Notes under the pieces: model-generated
The model's input: only the letters and a program-made list of their open reading frames with translations
Database searches by the model: none
Told to the model about the DNA's origin: nothing
In this document: piece after piece, positions 62,631-64,000 of the stretch
Numbering within the stretch: position 1 is the first letter of the stretch
Layout of the letters: each line of letters begins with the position of its first letter
Position numbers and translations under genes: made by a program
Assembly: GCA_934045075.1 (NCBI GenBank)
Contig: OW203722.1
Span: 26,379,226-26,443,225, forward strand
Length of the DNA stretch: 64,000 nt
Direction of reading: 5' to 3'
Source: Yponomeuta sedellus
Lineage: Eukaryota; Arthropoda; Insecta; Lepidoptera; Yponomeutidae

Positions 62631-62684
62631 CTGCTTATCCACCCCGCCATACTGCTTATCATACTTGAAGACGATAGTTTGAAC
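62631..62684 (+). pseudogene. Decayed duplicate of the exon 14 end plus donor
   Basis: ctgcttatccaccccgccat, actgcttatcatacttgaag, acgatagtttgaac followed by gtaagc aligns with exon 14 at 62130-62182 and its gtcagt donor, with about a dozen substitutions. It sits roughly 450 bp into the intron. Confidence 0.85.
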
Positions 62685-62854
62685 GTAAGCAGGAGTTGAT
62701 GAGGGCAATAGAAGATCGTAGATGACTAACGAGGACTCACAGGGGACAGGTGGGAATGGGGTAGCAGACGGCTGACAATGACCTAAGCTGGTGAGTCTTC
62801 TGATGCCATAGCTAGAATAATCTGTATTAAGGGATTATACTATTTTATTTTCAA

Positions 62855-63090
62855 TGCACTAACCCGTGCTCAGGACAAATTTAAAAACCTATTTAGGGGC
62901 TAAAAATTTCATCCATGCCGGGATTCGAACCCGCAACCTCTGGCTATCCGTGCCAGCGCTCTGCCAATTGAGCCAATGGGCGACTCACTGGCATCAGTGA
63001 AATTTCGAACCTCTTTACACTATTCTCTGTATTACGTAAAGGCTTAAGCAAATTGCATCACTTACAGCCCCGACTACCTACTTTGCAGTT
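62855..63090 (-). repeat. TCTAAATAGG SINE, full length
   Basis: Reverse of the 28193 layout with the complete tRNA-like head (gggattcgaacccgcaacct, ggctatccgtgccagcgctc, caattgagccaatgggcgac), leader region (ttcgaacctctttacac) and end ttacagcccc. It is the best minus-strand copy in the window. Confidence 0.85.
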
Positions 63091-63134
63091 AGGTTTAACA
63101 TCGGAACGATATCACTGTACCCACATGATTATTT

Positions 63135-63225
63135 TATTTTTAATGCACTAACCCGTGCTCAGGACAAATTTAAAAACCTATTTAGAGGCTAATAATTTCA
63201 CCCATTTTTAGCCTCTAAATAGGTT
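63135..63225. repeat. TCTAAATAGG SINE, snap-back remnant
   Basis: aaaaacctatttagaggcta is followed within 15 bases by its complement tagcctctaaataggttttt. The whole tRNA head is deleted, leaving the inverted tails. Confidence 0.85.
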
Positions 63226-63284
63226 TTTCGTATTAAGGGAGCCAGTGATTCTCTGTACGATAGTGCACAACCATTAAGATCGAA

Positions 63285-63345
63285 TGACTGACTGACTCAC
63301 TGAGTCACCGACTCATTGACTCACTAACTGACTGACTCACTGGTC
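63285..63345. repeat. Degenerate (TGAC/TCAC) simple repeat
   Basis: actgactgactcactgagtc, accgactcattgactcacta and actgactgactcactgg form an imperfect short tandem repeat. Confidence 0.8.
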
Positions 63346-63446
63346 CACGGTGGTACCGTAGTAGGTCATAGGACTCGGATGGCAATGACTGAGCTAAGCC
63401 ATGATATCTGGCTCAGTTACCCACTAATTGTCATACTACCTGAGGG

Positions 63447-63454
63447 TATAAAAG
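63447..63454 (+). promoter_or_regulatory. Candidate TATA box
   Basis: TATAAAAG about 160 bp upstream of a short ATG frame that ends at a GTATGT donor. Initiation would be expected near 63477. It could belong to a small nested gene or a mobile element inside intron 14. Confidence 0.35.
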
Positions 63455-63608
63455 GTTTCGCAATCTATTGTTCCCAACATTCCTTTTTCGGCATCCGAAG
63501 TGAACACAAGTAATTAGTCATCAACCTGTTATCACCAAGTGCTTTAATTAGCCCAAGACGCGACGCGTGTGTTTAAGTTCCAACTTGTCTGTGACCTGCT
63601 ATTTTACA

Positions 63609-63627
63609 ATGGAATTTGAAGTCACAG
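63609..63627 (+). CDS. Possible first coding exon, unknown gene
   Basis: ATG followed by MEFEVT and a strong GTATGT donor, phase 1, downstream of the TATA box at 63447. It is too short for any family call, and continuation is outside the window or unseen. A chance ATG is quite possible. Confidence 0.2.
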
Positions 63628-64000
63628 GTATGTATTATTAATTTACTTTACTATTTTGCCTTTTCCTTCTACATTTTTTTTTTAAATAGAGTGCTACGCC
63701 AACGTGGCATTTTTTATGTATTTATGTCTGTATATTTTTTACGTTGAAGCTTTTACTTATGTTTGTACCTACTTGTACCATTCAATTTGGTATAGAAATA
63801 TGGGTTACAATGTCTACTACTAGGCCTCTCCAAATTTAGCTGCGTCATGCTGCGTCTGTAAGGTGCAGCCAGGTGCTACGCCGCGCGCCTGAACGCGTAG
63901 CAGGCGCGTAGCACTTGCTACGAAACATGTATCTATTTTGATCCGCTTTTAACGTATTTTTATTTTGTTTTAGGTACTAGTATTAAGTGTTCTTTCAAAA
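63628..64000. other. Right edge, nothing recognised
   Basis: AT-rich except for a GC-richer patch at 63840-63925 with repeated gctacgc, gctgcgtc and gcgtagca words. No exon of the flippase is evident. Confidence 0.45.

Overview
This 64 kb window is animal nuclear DNA, almost certainly from a moth or butterfly. The evidence is an intron-rich gene whose exons are much more GC-rich than the surrounding AT-rich sequence, and a dense set of repeats of lepidopteran type: tRNA-headed SINEs carrying the gaaggaaaacatcgtgaggaaac body, RTE- and CR1/L2-type LINE tails, MITEs and LTR fragments. The species cannot be named from the sequence alone.

Layout: 1-19.5 kb holds no gene I can recognise. It is repeat-rich: an (ATAC)n microsatellite, several SINE families, LINE tails, foldback elements and LTR-retrotransposon scraps. 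From 19.95 kb to the right edge the window is occupied by one plus-strand gene, a P4-ATPase phospholipid flippase of the ATP8A type. Fourteen exons (19946-62182) join with consistent splice phases into 723 codons, covering the N-terminus, TM1-TM4, the actuator domain (DGET), the phosphorylation site (DKTGT), the nucleotide-binding domain (KGAD) and the first part of the second half of the P domain (TGDKQE). The C-terminal third (rest of the P domain and TM5-TM10) lies beyond 64 kb. Intron 1 (17.5 kb) contains a structurally complete Tigger/pogo-type DNA transposon with an intact 524-aa transposase, and a 5'-truncated LINE with an open reverse-transcriptase frame. A possible alternative first exon lies at 39077-39195 in intron 2.

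The most unusual feature is a repeated pattern at the exon edges of the flippase gene. Exons 3, 7, 10, 11, 13 and 14 each have extra copies of their own edge, often including the splice site, in the adjoining intron. These range from decayed single copies (exons 3 and 14) to large arrays (38-bp units at exon 7, eleven near-perfect 45-bp units at exon 10, 59-bp units at exon 13, 150-bp decayed units upstream of exon 11). A 48-bp array with acceptor-like AGs abuts exon 6, and a SINE target-site duplication has copied the donor of exon 5. At exon 10 the unit is 15 codons long and all 12 donors are in the same phase, so donor choice would change the nucleotide-binding domain by whole 15-residue steps.

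Two repeat-level observations also stand out. An abundant SINE family has a head that resembles the internal promoter half of 5S rRNA. A tRNA-headed SINE family repeatedly forms long palindromes centred on or near its anticodon hairpin, which suggests snap-back self-priming. A solo LTR with ATAT target duplications, a 708-bp foldback Tc1-like remnant, a PIF/Harbinger-like MITE, and a pair of near-identical 223-bp structured elements flanking exon 13 complete the picture.
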